Source: an uncultured Azohydromonas sp.
GTDB lineage: Bacteria > Pseudomonadota > Gammaproteobacteria > Burkholderiales > Burkholderiaceae_C
Direction: 5' to 3'
Length of the DNA stretch: 64,000 nucleotides
Assembly (NCBI RefSeq): GCF_937926365.1
Contig: NZ_CALAOH010000226.1
Coordinates: forward strand, 65,509 to 129,508
Positions 27,601 through 36,196 of the stretch are shown in pieces. The notes beneath the pieces are model-generated. The model was not told the DNA's origin and made no database searches. It saw only the letters and a program-made list of their open reading frames with translations. The translations under genes and the position numbers were made by a program. Position 1 is the first letter of the stretch. Each line of letters opens with the position of its first letter.

Positions 27601-27672
27601 TTGGGCCGCTCAACGGGCAGGGCAGGGCGCACGGGCATACTCGCCGCCCGTTGCAACCCGGACCGTCGTCGC

Positions 27673-28608
27673 TTGAGCACCCAATTCCTGACGCCGCAGA
27701 TGGCCGGCCTGCTCGCGCGCATGTCGCGCGTGAAGACCCCGCCGCTGCACACCATGACCCCGGCCGACGCGCGCGCGGCCTATACGCTGCGCGCCGAGGT
27801 GCTGGACCTGCCGCGAGCCCCGCTGGCGCGGGTGGAAGACTTCACGCTGCCCGCCGCCGACGGCACGGCGTTGCCCGCGCGCCTCTACGCGCCTTCGCAC
27901 GAGCGGCTGCCGTTGCTGCTGTACCTGCACGGTGGCGGCTTCGTCATCGGCAACCTGGAGACGCATGACAGCCTGTGCCGCCAGCTGGCGCTGCGCAGCG
28001 GCGGCGCGGTGGTGGCGCTGGACTACCGGCTCGCGCCCGAGCACCGTTTCCCGACCGCGGTGGATGACGCCTGGGCCGCGCTGCACTGGTTGGCCCGGCA
28101 CGCGCACACGCTGGGCCTGGACGCGTCGCGGCTCGCCGTGGGCGGCGACAGTGCGGGCGGCACGCTCGCGGCGGCCACGGCGCTGCACGCGCGCGACGTG
28201 GGGCTGTCGCTGGCGCTGCAGCTGCTGATCACGCCCGGCACCACGGCGCATGCCGACACGGCCAGCCACAAGCTCTTCGCCAGCGGCTTCGTGCTGGACG
28301 CGGCGGCGATTGCCTGGTTCTTCGATCACTACATCGACGTGCACCACCGCCGCGACTGGCGCTTCGCGCCGCTGGAGGCGGAGGTGGACGGCGTGGCGCC
28401 GGCCTGCCTGATCCTGGCGGAGTGCGACCCGCTGGTGGACGAGGGCGTGGCCTACGCCGACAAGCTGCGCCTGGCCGGCGTGCCCGTGGATCTGGAGCTC
28501 TACCGGGGCCTTACCCACGACTTCATCAAGATGGGCCGTGCCATCCCGCAGGCGGCTCAGGCGCAGCAGGTAGCGGCCGAAGCCCTGCGACAGGGGTGGG
28601 GCGGCTGA
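27673..28608 (+). CDS. Hormone-sensitive-lipase-family alpha/beta hydrolase
   Basis: A 311-residue esterase of family IV. Oxyanion motif HGGGF (86-90), nucleophile Ser160 in GDSAGG, acid Asp252 (LAECDPLVDEG) and His282 (GLTHDF) complete the triad. TTG 27673 (LSTQFLTPQMAGLLARM) restores the usual N-terminal cap helix; ATG 27700 is an alternative. It would hydrolyse short acyl esters in the cytoplasm; the natural substrate is unknown. It stands alone between the aceA terminator and a repeat-rich gap. Confidence 0.82.
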   Translation: MSTQFLTPQMAGLLARMSRVKTPPLHTMTPADARAAYTLRAEVLDLPRAPLARVEDFTLPAADGTALPARLYAPSHERLPLLLYLHGGGFVIGNLETHDSLCRQLALRSGGAVVALDYRLAPEHRFPTAVDDAWAALHWLARHAHTLGLDASRLAVGGDSAGGTLAAATALHARDVGLSLALQLLITPGTTAHADTASHKLFASGFVLDAAAIAWFFDHYIDVHHRRDWRFAPLEAEVDGVAPACLILAECDPLVDEGVAYADKLRLAGVPVDLELYRGLTHDFIKMGRAIPQAAQAQQVAAEALRQGWGG

Positions 28609-28803
28609 CGTTAGACAACGTACATGGCTTGTGGAGCTACCGACCGCAACGTACAAGCAACTTGGTATGCGCTCCCGCCTTCGTGTCTACAGTCGAATGG
28701 CCGCTGGAGGAATGGCCGCTGGAGCGGCGCTGTCCCGGAGTGGCCGAGGCGAGGCACCGCCAGGCTACGGGGTGCTTGAAACCGCAGCACAACGTACATG
28801 GTT
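28609..28803. repeat. Repeat-rich intergenic segment
   Basis: CAACGTACAWG occurs three times: at about 28616, about 28650 (CAACGTACAAG) and about 28792. The last copy contains the start codon of the GNAT gene. A 15-bp unit GAATGGCCGCTGGAG is directly duplicated at 28695-28724. No gene was recognised in the 190 bp. The spaced copies suggest a duplicated regulatory or stem-loop unit; they do not match known IS ends. Confidence 0.5.
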
Positions 28804-29283
28804 ATAAACACTTCTCAACGCCTACCTGACACCACTTACCTGCAAACCGGCAACTGGCAGGACCTGGGGGAGGTCGCCCAAACGATCCGGCACGCCGTGT
28901 TCGTGGAGGAGCAGCGCATCCCGGCGGACCTGGAGCGCGATCCGGCCGATGCCGGTTGCATGCACGCCGTGGTCTTCAACGCGACTGGCCAGCCCGTGGG
29001 TACTGGGCGTCTGCTGCCGCTGTCCGACGGCGTCATGAAGCTCGGACGCCTGGCGGTGCTGCGCTCCTGGCGTGGTCACGGCATAGGCCAGGCGCTGCTG
29101 CAGGCCTTGTTGGAAGCGGCGCGCGGGCAGGGTGCGCGCGAGGTGATGCTGCATGCGCAGCAGTCCGCGGCGAGCTTCTACTTAGAGGCCGGCTTCGAGC
29201 CCCGTGGCGAGGAGTTCATGGAGGCAGGCATCCCGCACCTGGAAATGGTGCTTGGGTTGCAACGCGGGGATCGAGGCCAGTGA
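28798..29283 (+). CDS. GNAT N-acetyltransferase
   Basis: A 161-residue GCN5-related acetyltransferase. The acetyl-CoA binding loop is visible in GRLAVLRSWRGHGIGQALL (R/Q-x-x-G-x-G/A pattern, about residues 82-100), followed by LHAQQSAASFYLEAGF and an FMEAGIPHLEMVL end resembling the ElaA/YjcF-type subfamily. The acyl acceptor cannot be predicted. The start ATG 28798 lies inside one of the CAACGTACATG repeats, with no strong Shine-Dalgarno sequence. Confidence 0.82.
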   Translation: MVINTSQRLPDTTYLQTGNWQDLGEVAQTIRHAVFVEEQRIPADLERDPADAGCMHAVVFNATGQPVGTGRLLPLSDGVMKLGRLAVLRSWRGHGIGQALLQALLEAARGQGAREVMLHAQQSAASFYLEAGFEPRGEEFMEAGIPHLEMVLGLQRGDRGQ

Positions 29284-29331
29284 CCTTGTTCGCGCATTCC
29301 CGCGCCTTCGCCGAGGGCTGACGGAAGCTTC

Positions 29332-30141
29332 CTACAGCAGCGCCTGCACCTTGCCCGCCATCTGTACCGCCGGCCTGGCTGGCCAGCGCGGCAGCTCCAC
29401 GCGGGTACGGAAAGGCTCCGGCCCGTGCGTGAGCTCCACCGCCACCAAGCGCTGGCTCTCGCGCTCGCGCACCAGCACCGTCGAGCAGCGCGTGGCGTAG
29501 TGCGGCATGTCGATGAAAACGGAGGAGAGGTAACGCTCCACCTCCAGCGGCACGCCCGTGCTGGGCAATGCCGCATCGGGCGCCGGCGTGCGGTTGGACA
29601 GCGCCAACAGCAGGGTGTCGATCAGCCCGTCCACGTCGTCATGGCGCTGCAGCGCTTGCGCCAGATCCTGCTTGAGCTGCACAGTCTTGGGCCAGGGTGT
29701 GTCCAGCGCGGCATTGGACAAGCCGTGCACGCCGGGCCGCAGCGCGTGCGGAGCCGGGTGGTCAGTGCCGGTCCAGAAGAACTCGCCGCGCACGAGATCG
29801 GCCGCGAGCAGGTTGAAGGGGTTGTGCCGGGCGATGCTCAGCGCGTCACAGAAACCCGTTGCGTCCGCGCCACCCAGCAGCCATTGCGGGACGATTTCGC
29901 CGCGCGAAGGCGCGTCCGGCTGCACGGCGCCGGGCCGGCGCACGTTGGTGAGCATCGCCAGGCGGCCGGCGTCGGTGAAACCGCACCAGGTGCCACCGGC
30001 GCGCAGGTCCCGGCCGGCCACGATGCCTTCCGCCCAGCGGTGCAGCGCGGCGGCGGGGCGATCCAGAAACTCGTCACGGTTGGCGGCCAGTACGAGGTCG
30101 AAGCGGGGATGCATGTCCCACGCCAGGGCGATCAGGCACAT
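29332..30141 (-). CDS. NRDE (TANGO2-like) family protein
   Basis: A 269-residue protein with the diagnostic N-terminus MCLIALAWDMHPRFDLVLAANRDEF, where Cys2 follows the initiator Met and the NRDE motif is at about residues 20-23. GGTWCGF and GLSNAALDTPWPK also fit. The family belongs to the Ntn-hydrolase-like superfamily; its reaction is not established, with links to heme or lipid handling in other organisms. ATG 30141 is chosen so that Cys2 becomes N-terminal. It overlaps the upstream DUF4936-like gene by 10 bp. Confidence 0.85.
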   Translation of the reverse strand: MCLIALAWDMHPRFDLVLAANRDEFLDRPAAALHRWAEGIVAGRDLRAGGTWCGFTDAGRLAMLTNVRRPGAVQPDAPSRGEIVPQWLLGGADATGFCDALSIARHNPFNLLAADLVRGEFFWTGTDHPAPHALRPGVHGLSNAALDTPWPKTVQLKQDLAQALQRHDDVDGLIDTLLLALSNRTPAPDAALPSTGVPLEVERYLSSVFIDMPHYATRCSTVLVRERESQRLVAVELTHGPEPFRTRVELPRWPARPAVQMAGKVQALL

Positions 30142-30458
30142 GGCTCGAACACTTCCACGTGGCGGGGACCCGCCACCAGCAGCGCCAGCGCTGTTGCGGC
30201 GGCATGGGCGATGTGGGCCTCCAGCGCCGCATCGATGCCGCCGGGGCGGGCATAGGTTTCCATCAGCGTGCGCTGCCCGTCCATGTCCTGGGGTTGCGGC
30301 CGCTGCAGCAGCGCACAAAGCAGGTCCGGGTGCGCGCGCCGGAGTTCGGCCTGGAAGGTCTGCACGGCCAGTACGCACGCACCCAGATCGGGCAGAGCCA
30401 CGCGGTAATACACGAAGAGCTGGCGCCCGTCCGGGGCTCCGGACGGGTCAGGCGGCAT
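30132..30458 (-). CDS. DUF4936-like protein
   Basis: A 108-residue protein, ATG 30458. The core RQLFVYYRVALPDLGACVLAVQTFQAELRRAHPDLLCALLQRP and the TLMETYA segment match a small family found beside ygfZ and NRDE genes in Burkholderiales. It resembles a ferredoxin-like alpha/beta fold. Function unknown. It overlaps ygfZ by 11 bp and the NRDE gene by 10 bp, so all three are probably translated together. Confidence 0.7.
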   Translation of the reverse strand: MPPDPSGAPDGRQLFVYYRVALPDLGACVLAVQTFQAELRRAHPDLLCALLQRPQPQDMDGQRTLMETYARPGGIDAALEAHIAHAAATALALLVAGPRHVEVFEPCA

Positions 30459-31383
30459 CCAGAGGTACGTCGTAGGGCAGGGGCGTGTGCCGCAGTGCCG
30501 GGCCATCCGGGCTGCGCAGATGCAGCGAGGGTGCCTGCAACGCCGCGATCTTCAGTTCCACCAGCGTCGCGGTGCGGCCCTGCAGCGTGGCGGCATCGAC
30601 CACCATGCCCGAGGGCTGCGTTGGATCGTCGCCAGCGGCAAACACTTCCTGGCCTGGGGCTGCATCGGCGGCATCGCTGTCGAAGAGGAACGCTCGGCGC
30701 TTGGTCGTGCCACGGTACTGGCTACGTGCCACCACCTCCTGGCCCGGGTAGCAGCCCTTCTTGAAATTGACGCCGCCCACCAGTTCCAGGTTGATCATCT
30801 GCGGCACGAACTGCTCGGAGGTAGCGGCGGCCACGCGCGGCAGGGCGCTGCGCACTTCCAGCCAGCGCCAGGCCTCCTCGGACAGCGCGGGCAGTGCCGG
30901 CGGTTCACCTGCGGCCAGCAGCCAACGCGGCACGCCGTCGACGTCGGGCAGGCGCACCACGTCGGCGTCCTGCACCCGCGCGCGCTGCCAGGGCTGCTGC
31001 GGCGCGGTCTCGCCGAGCCAAGCTGCGGCGCGGGGACCGGCCAGGCCGTAGAGGCGCAGGTCGGTGGCCTCGCTGAGCTTGCACTTGGCGCGCAGCACGA
31101 ACATCGAGAGCCGCTTGACACTGGCCGCGAGCACGTCGGCGCTGCAGGCCAGCAGCACCTCATCCGGCGCCGGGCGCCATATGACGAAGCTCGCCAGCAG
31201 GCGGCCCTTGGCGGTGCAGTAGCCAGCCAGGCGGGCGGTGGTGGCGTTGAGGGAGTTCACGTCCTGCGTAAGTTGGCCATGCAGGAAGGACGCGGCATCC
31301 TCGCCGCTCGCGCGCACCAGGCCCCAGTGCGTCAAAGGCGCGGCACCGTCGAAGGTACCTGCCTGAATGAGGGTGTCGGTCAT
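30448..31383 (-). CDS. ygfZ: Folate-binding protein YgfZ
   Basis: A 311-residue aminomethyltransferase-like protein with the signature KKGCYPGQE (Cys211), required for folate-dependent assembly or repair of some iron-sulfur clusters. The N-terminal THWGLVRASGEDAASFLHGQLTQDV is also typical. ATG 31383. It is divergent from mltG, with starts only 49 bp apart, so promoters overlap in that short region. Conserved synteny with mltG and tmk supports the call. Confidence 0.92.
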   Translation of the reverse strand: MTDTLIQAGTFDGAAPLTHWGLVRASGEDAASFLHGQLTQDVNSLNATTARLAGYCTAKGRLLASFVIWRPAPDEVLLACSADVLAASVKRLSMFVLRAKCKLSEATDLRLYGLAGPRAAAWLGETAPQQPWQRARVQDADVVRLPDVDGVPRWLLAAGEPPALPALSEEAWRWLEVRSALPRVAAATSEQFVPQMINLELVGGVNFKKGCYPGQEVVARSQYRGTTKRRAFLFDSDAADAAPGQEVFAAGDDPTQPSGMVVDAATLQGRTATLVELKIAALQAPSLHLRSPDGPALRHTPLPYDVPLDAA

Positions 31384-31432
31384 GCGGCCATTATGATCAG
31401 CGGCTTTGCCCCGGGCGGGTGTTGGTGTGGTG

Positions 31433-32446
31433 ATGAGGCGGATCTTGCTGGCGCTCGTGCTGCTGGTGGCCACGGTGACGCTGGCTGCGGGTGGCGTCGT
31501 GTGGTGGTGGTTGCAGCGGCCGCTGCAGCTGGAGTCGGCTTCGGTGGAGCTGTCCATCGAAGCGGGCGCCGCGCCGCGCGCGGTGGCACAGGCCTGGGTG
31601 CAGGCGGGAGTGCAGACCTCACCGCAGTTCCTCTACCAGTGGTTCCGTTGGTCGGGCCAGGCGCGCCAGATCCGCGCCGGTAGTTACGAGATCGAGCCCG
31701 GCGTCACGCCGCGGCAGTTGCTGGACAAGATGGTGCGCGGCGACGAGGTACTGGAGAGCGTGCGCTTCATCGAGGGCTGGACCTTCAGGCAACTACGCGC
31801 CGAGCTGGCTCGTGCCACGACGCTCAAGCCCGCCACAGCTACCCTCAGCGACGCAGAACTCATGGCTGCCCTGGGTGCGCCGGGCGTAGCGCCGGAAGGG
31901 CGCTTTTTCCCGGACACCTACGCGTACAGCCGCGGCGTGAGCGATCTCACAGTGCTCAAGCGCGCGCATGCGGCGATGCAGCGCCGCCTGGCGCAGACCT
32001 GGGCCGAGCGCCCGGCTGACACGCCACTGCGCAGCATGGACGATTTGCTGGTGCTGGCCTCCATCATCGAGAAGGAAACGGGCCAGGCTGCGGATCGTCC
32101 CAAGGTGGCGGCGGTGTTCCTCAACCGGCTGCGCGTGGGCATGCCGCTGCAGACCGATCCGACCGTGATCTACGGCCTGGGCGAGCGCTTCGACGGCAAC
32201 CTGCGCAAGCGCGACCTGCAGACCGACACGCCCTTCAACACCTACACCCGTACCGGGCTGCCGCCCACGCCGATCGCCATGCCGGGACTGGAATCGCTGC
32301 GCGCTTCCGTGAAGCCAGCTCCCACGAAGGCGCTGTACTTCGTCTCGCGCGGCGACGGCAGCAGCGTCTTCAGCGACAACCTCGCGGACCACAACCGGGC
32401 CGTCAACCAGTACCAGCGTGCGCCCCGAACCTCGGGCACACCCTGA
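31433..32446 (+). CDS. mltG: Endolytic murein transglycosylase
   Basis: A 337-residue protein with an N-terminal membrane helix (RRILLALVLLVATVTLAAGG), a LysM-like segment (RAGSYEIEPGVTPRQLL) and the YceG catalytic domain with Glu213 in ASIIEKETG and QTDPTVIYGLG. It cuts nascent peptidoglycan strands at the inner membrane. ATG 31433 is preferred to the upstream in-frame start at 31406. tmk follows after 21 bp, as in many proteobacteria. Confidence 0.93.
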   Translation: MRRILLALVLLVATVTLAAGGVVWWWLQRPLQLESASVELSIEAGAAPRAVAQAWVQAGVQTSPQFLYQWFRWSGQARQIRAGSYEIEPGVTPRQLLDKMVRGDEVLESVRFIEGWTFRQLRAELARATTLKPATATLSDAELMAALGAPGVAPEGRFFPDTYAYSRGVSDLTVLKRAHAAMQRRLAQTWAERPADTPLRSMDDLLVLASIIEKETGQAADRPKVAAVFLNRLRVGMPLQTDPTVIYGLGERFDGNLRKRDLQTDTPFNTYTRTGLPPTPIAMPGLESLRASVKPAPTKALYFVSRGDGSSVFSDNLADHNRAVNQYQRAPRTSGTP

Positions 32447-32467
32447 TCCACCGTTTCCCTATCCCAC

Positions 32468-33079
32468 GTGAACCACGGCTTCATCACCTTCGAAGGCATA
32501 GACGGCGCGGGCAAGAGCTCGCACATCGAGGCGCTGGCGCAATGGCTGCGCGCTCGCGGGCGCGAGGTGCTGCTCACGCGCGAGCCCGGCGGCACGGCGC
32601 TGGCGGAGCGGCTGCGCGAGCTGCTGCTGCACGAGGCCATGGACACACTCACGGAAAGCCTGCTGGTATTCGCCGCGCGGCGTGACCACCTGCGCCAGCG
32701 CATCGAGCCGGCCTTGGCACGCGGCGCCACGGTGCTGTGCGACCGGTTTACGGACGCCACCTTCGCCTACCAGGGCGGCGGGCGCGGCTTCGATCTGGAC
32801 GTGCTGGGCCGGCTCGAAGGCTGGGTGCAGGAGGGCCGGCAGCCGGACCTGACACTGTGGTTCGACCTGCCGCCACGGATCGCGGCGCAGCGCCGTGCCG
32901 CGGCTCGTGCGGCGGACCGCTTCGAGCGCGAGGACGAAGTCTTCTTCACCCGCGTGCGCGAGGGCTACGCAGCGCGCGCGGTGGCGGCGCCGGGGCGTTT
33001 CGTGTGCATCGACGCCGCGCAGCCGCGCGAGGCAGTGTGGACGCAGATCGAGCGCTCGCTGCTGGAGCGCGGCTGGTGA
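32468..33079 (+). CDS. tmk: Thymidylate kinase
   Basis: A 203-residue kinase that phosphorylates dTMP to dTDP. P-loop GIDGAGKSS (10-18), DRFTDATFAYQGGGRG with the DR(Y/F/H) motif, and the LID segment with RAADRFERE are visible. GTG 32468 is the start, with no closer ATG in frame. The stop TGA (33077-33079) overlaps the GTG start of holB. Confidence 0.95.
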   Translation: MNHGFITFEGIDGAGKSSHIEALAQWLRARGREVLLTREPGGTALAERLRELLLHEAMDTLTESLLVFAARRDHLRQRIEPALARGATVLCDRFTDATFAYQGGGRGFDLDVLGRLEGWVQEGRQPDLTLWFDLPPRIAAQRRAAARAADRFEREDEVFFTRVREGYAARAVAAPGRFVCIDAAQPREAVWTQIERSLLERGW

Positions 33080-34092
33080 GCGCGCCGCTGCCCTGGCTGG
33101 AGGGGCCGCTGCAGCAGGCCCTGAGGCAGCGCGCGCATGCGCTGCTGATCCACGGTCCGGCGGGCGTGGGCCAGTACGAGTTCGGCTTCGAGCTGGCGCG
33201 CGCACTGCTGTGCGAGATGGCGGGCGACGGCACGCATCGGCCCTGCGGGCGCTGCACGGCCTGCCACCTGATGGACACGCATGGGCATCCGGATTTCCGG
33301 CTGCTGCTGCCCGAGGCATTGAGGGAGCCGCTGGGCTGGGCGGAGGAGGAGCCGCGCAAGAAGGATGCGAAGCCCAGCAAGTGGATCCGCATCGAGGAGG
33401 TGCGTCAGGCCATCGACTGGACGCACCAGAGCGTCTCGCGCGGCGTAGCCAAGGTGCTGTTGATCCACCCGGCCACCGCGATGCAGGAAGCCAGCGCCAA
33501 CGCGCTGCTCAAGACACTGGAGGAACCCTCGCCGCAGGTACGGCTGCTGCTGACCGCCACCGATCCCGAGCTGCTGCTACCCACCATCCGCAGCCGCTGT
33601 CAGCGCCTGGGCCTGGCGCTGCCGCCGCGCGGGCAGGCGTTGGAATGGCTGAAGGAGCGCGGGCTGGCGCAGCCGCAGGTGCTGCTGGACGCCGCGGGCG
33701 GCCGGCCGCTGGAGGCGGTGGCCTTGGCAGGCGAGGGCATCGACGCCGCCGCCTGGACCGCGCTGCCGCAGCGGCTGCGCCAGGGCGACGCGACCGCCGT
33801 GGCGTCATGGAATCTGCCCCGGCTGCTGGAGACGCTTTTGAAACTCTGCCACGACCTGATGGCCCAGGCTGCGGGCGGTGCACCGCGCTACTTTCCGGCC
33901 GATGCCTTACCGCCGGGTGCGACGCTGGCCGAGCTAGCGAACTGGTCGCGCGAGTTGACGCAGCTCTCTCGCCACGACGAGCATCCGTGGAACGCGTCGC
34001 TGCTGGCGGAGTCGCTGGTGGCGCAAGCCGCGGCGTTGTGGCCGGCACGTGCCGGCTCCGGCCGCGCCCGGGTCACTACACTGGGCCGTTGA
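33076..34092 (+). CDS. holB: DNA polymerase III delta-prime subunit
   Basis: A 338-residue clamp-loader subunit. The first domain has a degenerate P-loop (GPAGVGQYEF) without the essential lysine, as expected of the non-hydrolysing delta-prime, and a zinc module with Cys57, Cys60, Cys63 (CGRCTAC). Later ANALLKTLEEPSP with the sensor and TIRSRCQ (SRC-type arginine finger motif) are typical. GTG 33076 overlaps the tmk stop; the frame upstream belongs to antisense/out-of-frame tmk sequence. Confidence 0.93.
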   Translation: MSAPLPWLEGPLQQALRQRAHALLIHGPAGVGQYEFGFELARALLCEMAGDGTHRPCGRCTACHLMDTHGHPDFRLLLPEALREPLGWAEEEPRKKDAKPSKWIRIEEVRQAIDWTHQSVSRGVAKVLLIHPATAMQEASANALLKTLEEPSPQVRLLLTATDPELLLPTIRSRCQRLGLALPPRGQALEWLKERGLAQPQVLLDAAGGRPLEAVALAGEGIDAAAWTALPQRLRQGDATAVASWNLPRLLETLLKLCHDLMAQAAGGAPRYFPADALPPGATLAELANWSRELTQLSRHDEHPWNASLLAESLVAQAAALWPARAGSGRARVTTLGR

Positions 34093-34463
34093 TGAACGCC
34101 TCTTCTTCCTTCGACCTGGATGCGGCCCCGGCGACGCGGGTGCAGCTCGTGTTCAACGACAAGGCCGCTCTCTACGCGGCCTACATCCCGCTGTTCACCG
34201 AGGGTGGTCTCTTCATTGCCACGTCGCGGGAGCACTGTCTAGGCGATGCCTTCGAGCTGGAGCTGACGCTGCCCGGCGAAACCGAATGCCGGGTGGTGGC
34301 AGGCAAAGTGGCGTGGATCACGCCGGCCCATGCCGCCGGCGGACGTGCCCAGGGCGTGGGCGTGGCCCTTATGGGCGACGCCGAGTCGCGCACGCTGCGA
34401 GCCCGGATCGAGGAGATCCTGGGCAGCGCGCTGGCCTCGGCCCGGCCGACGCAGGTTTTCTGA
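34092..34463 (+). CDS. PilZ-domain protein (type IV pilus-associated)
   Basis: A 123-residue PilZ-like protein whose ATG shares one base with the holB stop (TGATG). Segments GGLFIATSREHCLGDAFELELTLPG and VAGKVAWITP resemble the PilZ beta-barrel. The N-terminal RxxxR c-di-GMP motif is missing, as in the PilZ protein of type IV pili. Gene order holB-pilZ-tatD is conserved in beta- and gammaproteobacteria, supporting a role in pilus biogenesis. Confidence 0.82.
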   Translation: MNASSSFDLDAAPATRVQLVFNDKAALYAAYIPLFTEGGLFIATSREHCLGDAFELELTLPGETECRVVAGKVAWITPAHAAGGRAQGVGVALMGDAESRTLRARIEEILGSALASARPTQVF

Positions 34464-34508
34464 TCCTTTCTTTCCGCCCCCGGCCGCGGATTTCAACTGC
34501 CGACTGCG

Positions 34509-35291
34509 ATGTACGTCGATTCCCATTGCCATTTGAGCTTCCCTGAGCTGCACGCGCGGCTGGACGAGATCCGGGCCGCCATGGCCGCTGCGGATGTAGA
34601 CCGCGCGCTGTGCATCTGCACCACGCTGGAGGAGTTCGAGTCCGTCCATGCGTTAGCCATGGCTTACGACAACTTCTGGGCCAGCGTGGGTGTGCACCCG
34701 GACAACGAGGACGTCATGGAGCCCACCGAGGGCACGCTGTGCGAGTGGGCGGCGCGCCCGCGCGTGGTGGGCATCGGCGAAACCGGGCTCGATTACTACC
34801 GGCTCAATGGCCGCAGCCTCGCGGATATGGAGTGGCAGCGCGAGCGTTTCCGCGTGCACATCCGCGCTGCGCGTGCCACTGGTAAACCGCTGATCATCCA
34901 CACCCGCAGCTCCAGCGAGGACACGCTGGCGATCCTGCGCGAGGAGGGCGGCGAGCAGGTGGGCGGTGTCTTCCACTGCTTCACCGAAACCGAGGCCGTG
35001 GCGCGAGCGGCACTGGACCTGGGTTTTCACATTTCCTTCTCCGGCATCCTCACGTTCAAGAACGCGGCGGATTTGCGAGACGTCGCCAAGTTCGTGCCCA
35101 TGGACCGGCTGCTGATCGAAACCGACAGCCCATACCTGGCGCCGGTGCCGTACCGCGGCAAGGTGAACCAGCCGGCCTACGTGCCGCATGTCGCGGCGCA
35201 GCTGGCCGAGCTCAAGGGCTGCAGCGCCGAGGACATCGGCCGCGCCACGAGCGCCAACTTCGAACGGCTGTTCGAGGTAGCGGCGGTATGA
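34509..35291 (+). CDS. TatD-family metal-dependent hydrolase
   Basis: A 260-residue TIM-barrel hydrolase with metal ligands His6 and His8 (DSHCHLS), GIGETGLDYY, LIIHTRSS, GVFHCFTE and LLIETDSPYLAP. TatD-type enzymes have DNase activity on single-strand or 3' ends. It lies 45 bp after the pilZ-like gene and overlaps the ankyrin gene by 4 bp (ATGA). Assignment to a specific TatD/YcfH/YjjV subgroup is by synteny, closest to YcfH. Confidence 0.9.
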   Translation: MYVDSHCHLSFPELHARLDEIRAAMAAADVDRALCICTTLEEFESVHALAMAYDNFWASVGVHPDNEDVMEPTEGTLCEWAARPRVVGIGETGLDYYRLNGRSLADMEWQRERFRVHIRAARATGKPLIIHTRSSSEDTLAILREEGGEQVGGVFHCFTETEAVARAALDLGFHISFSGILTFKNAADLRDVAKFVPMDRLLIETDSPYLAPVPYRGKVNQPAYVPHVAAQLAELKGCSAEDIGRATSANFERLFEVAAV

Positions 35292-36010
35292 GCGGGATGC
35301 TTGACGGCTGGAGAGCCCAATCTGCAGGCGTGCAGGCGGGCCGTCGGCGGCTGGTCAGTGGTCTGGGACTGGCAGCTGCTGCCTGGGCGCTCGCGAGCCC
35401 AGTCTGGGCGGGCAGCTACGAGGATTTCTTCAAGGCGGTTGAACGCGACGACGCACGCAGCGTCGCGGCACTACTGCAGCGCGGCTTTGACCCGAATGCC
35501 CGAGACGAGCTTGGCCAGCCGGCCTTGACGAGGGCTTTCAAGGAAGACGCGCTGAAGGCTGCGGAGGCGCTGTGGACGCATCCGCAGCTCGACCTGGAAG
35601 CCGTCAACGCTGCCAACGAGACGCCGCTGATGATGGCGGCGCTGCGCGGCCACGTGGCCTGGATGCAGCGGCTGATCGAGCGCGGTGCACGCGTGCACCG
35701 GGACGGCTGGGCACCGGTGCATTACGCAGCATCGAGTGCGGAGCTGGAGCCGATGGAGCTGATGCTGCGCGCTGGCGCGCCGGTGGACGCCGTGAGCCCC
35801 AACGGCAACACGCCGCTGATGATGGCCGCCGGCTACGGTGCGATCGATGGGGCACGGCTGCTGCTGCGCCGCGGTGCCGATGCCACGGTGCGCAACCAGC
35901 GCGGGATGACGGCTGCCGATTTCGCGCGCTCGATGGGGCGCGATGGCCTGGCGTCGGAAATCGAAGCCGCCGCAGCGCGACGCCGGACCGCGGTGGCACC
36001 GGTGCAGTGA
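35288..36010 (+). CDS. Exported ankyrin-repeat protein
   Basis: A 240-residue protein with a probable signal peptide (basic start, then SGLGLAAAAWALASPVWAG, cleavage near residue 41) and four to five ankyrin repeats (for example NETPLMMAALRGHVAWMQRLIERGA and NTPLMMAAGYGAIDGARLLLRRGA). It would mediate protein contacts in the periplasm. Coupled to tatD by overlap. The conserved neighbourhood is seen in other Comamonadaceae; the partner is unknown. Confidence 0.82.
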   Translation: MSGMLDGWRAQSAGVQAGRRRLVSGLGLAAAAWALASPVWAGSYEDFFKAVERDDARSVAALLQRGFDPNARDELGQPALTRAFKEDALKAAEALWTHPQLDLEAVNAANETPLMMAALRGHVAWMQRLIERGARVHRDGWAPVHYAASSAELEPMELMLRAGAPVDAVSPNGNTPLMMAAGYGAIDGARLLLRRGADATVRNQRGMTAADFARSMGRDGLASEIEAAAARRRTAVAPVQ

Positions 36011-36196
36011 GCTGCATGCTGTGGCATCGAGATCAATCTCGGCGGTGATGGCTGGTATCCGGTGCCGGCACAGCTGGTGAGGGGGTGCCCGCCGGGTGTT
36101 AAGAAATCGCCTCAATGCATATTATGTTAAATCAAGTTGCTCACAGGCTTCTTTTCTACCCTGGGTTTGTGTTCCTGTCGCATCCTGGGCTGAGTC

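Noticed and set aside
28609..28803. Integron attC-like site before the GNAT gene (GTTAGAC start)
   Set aside because: No matching RYYYAAC end or full L/R box pairing was found, and there is no integron integrase in view.
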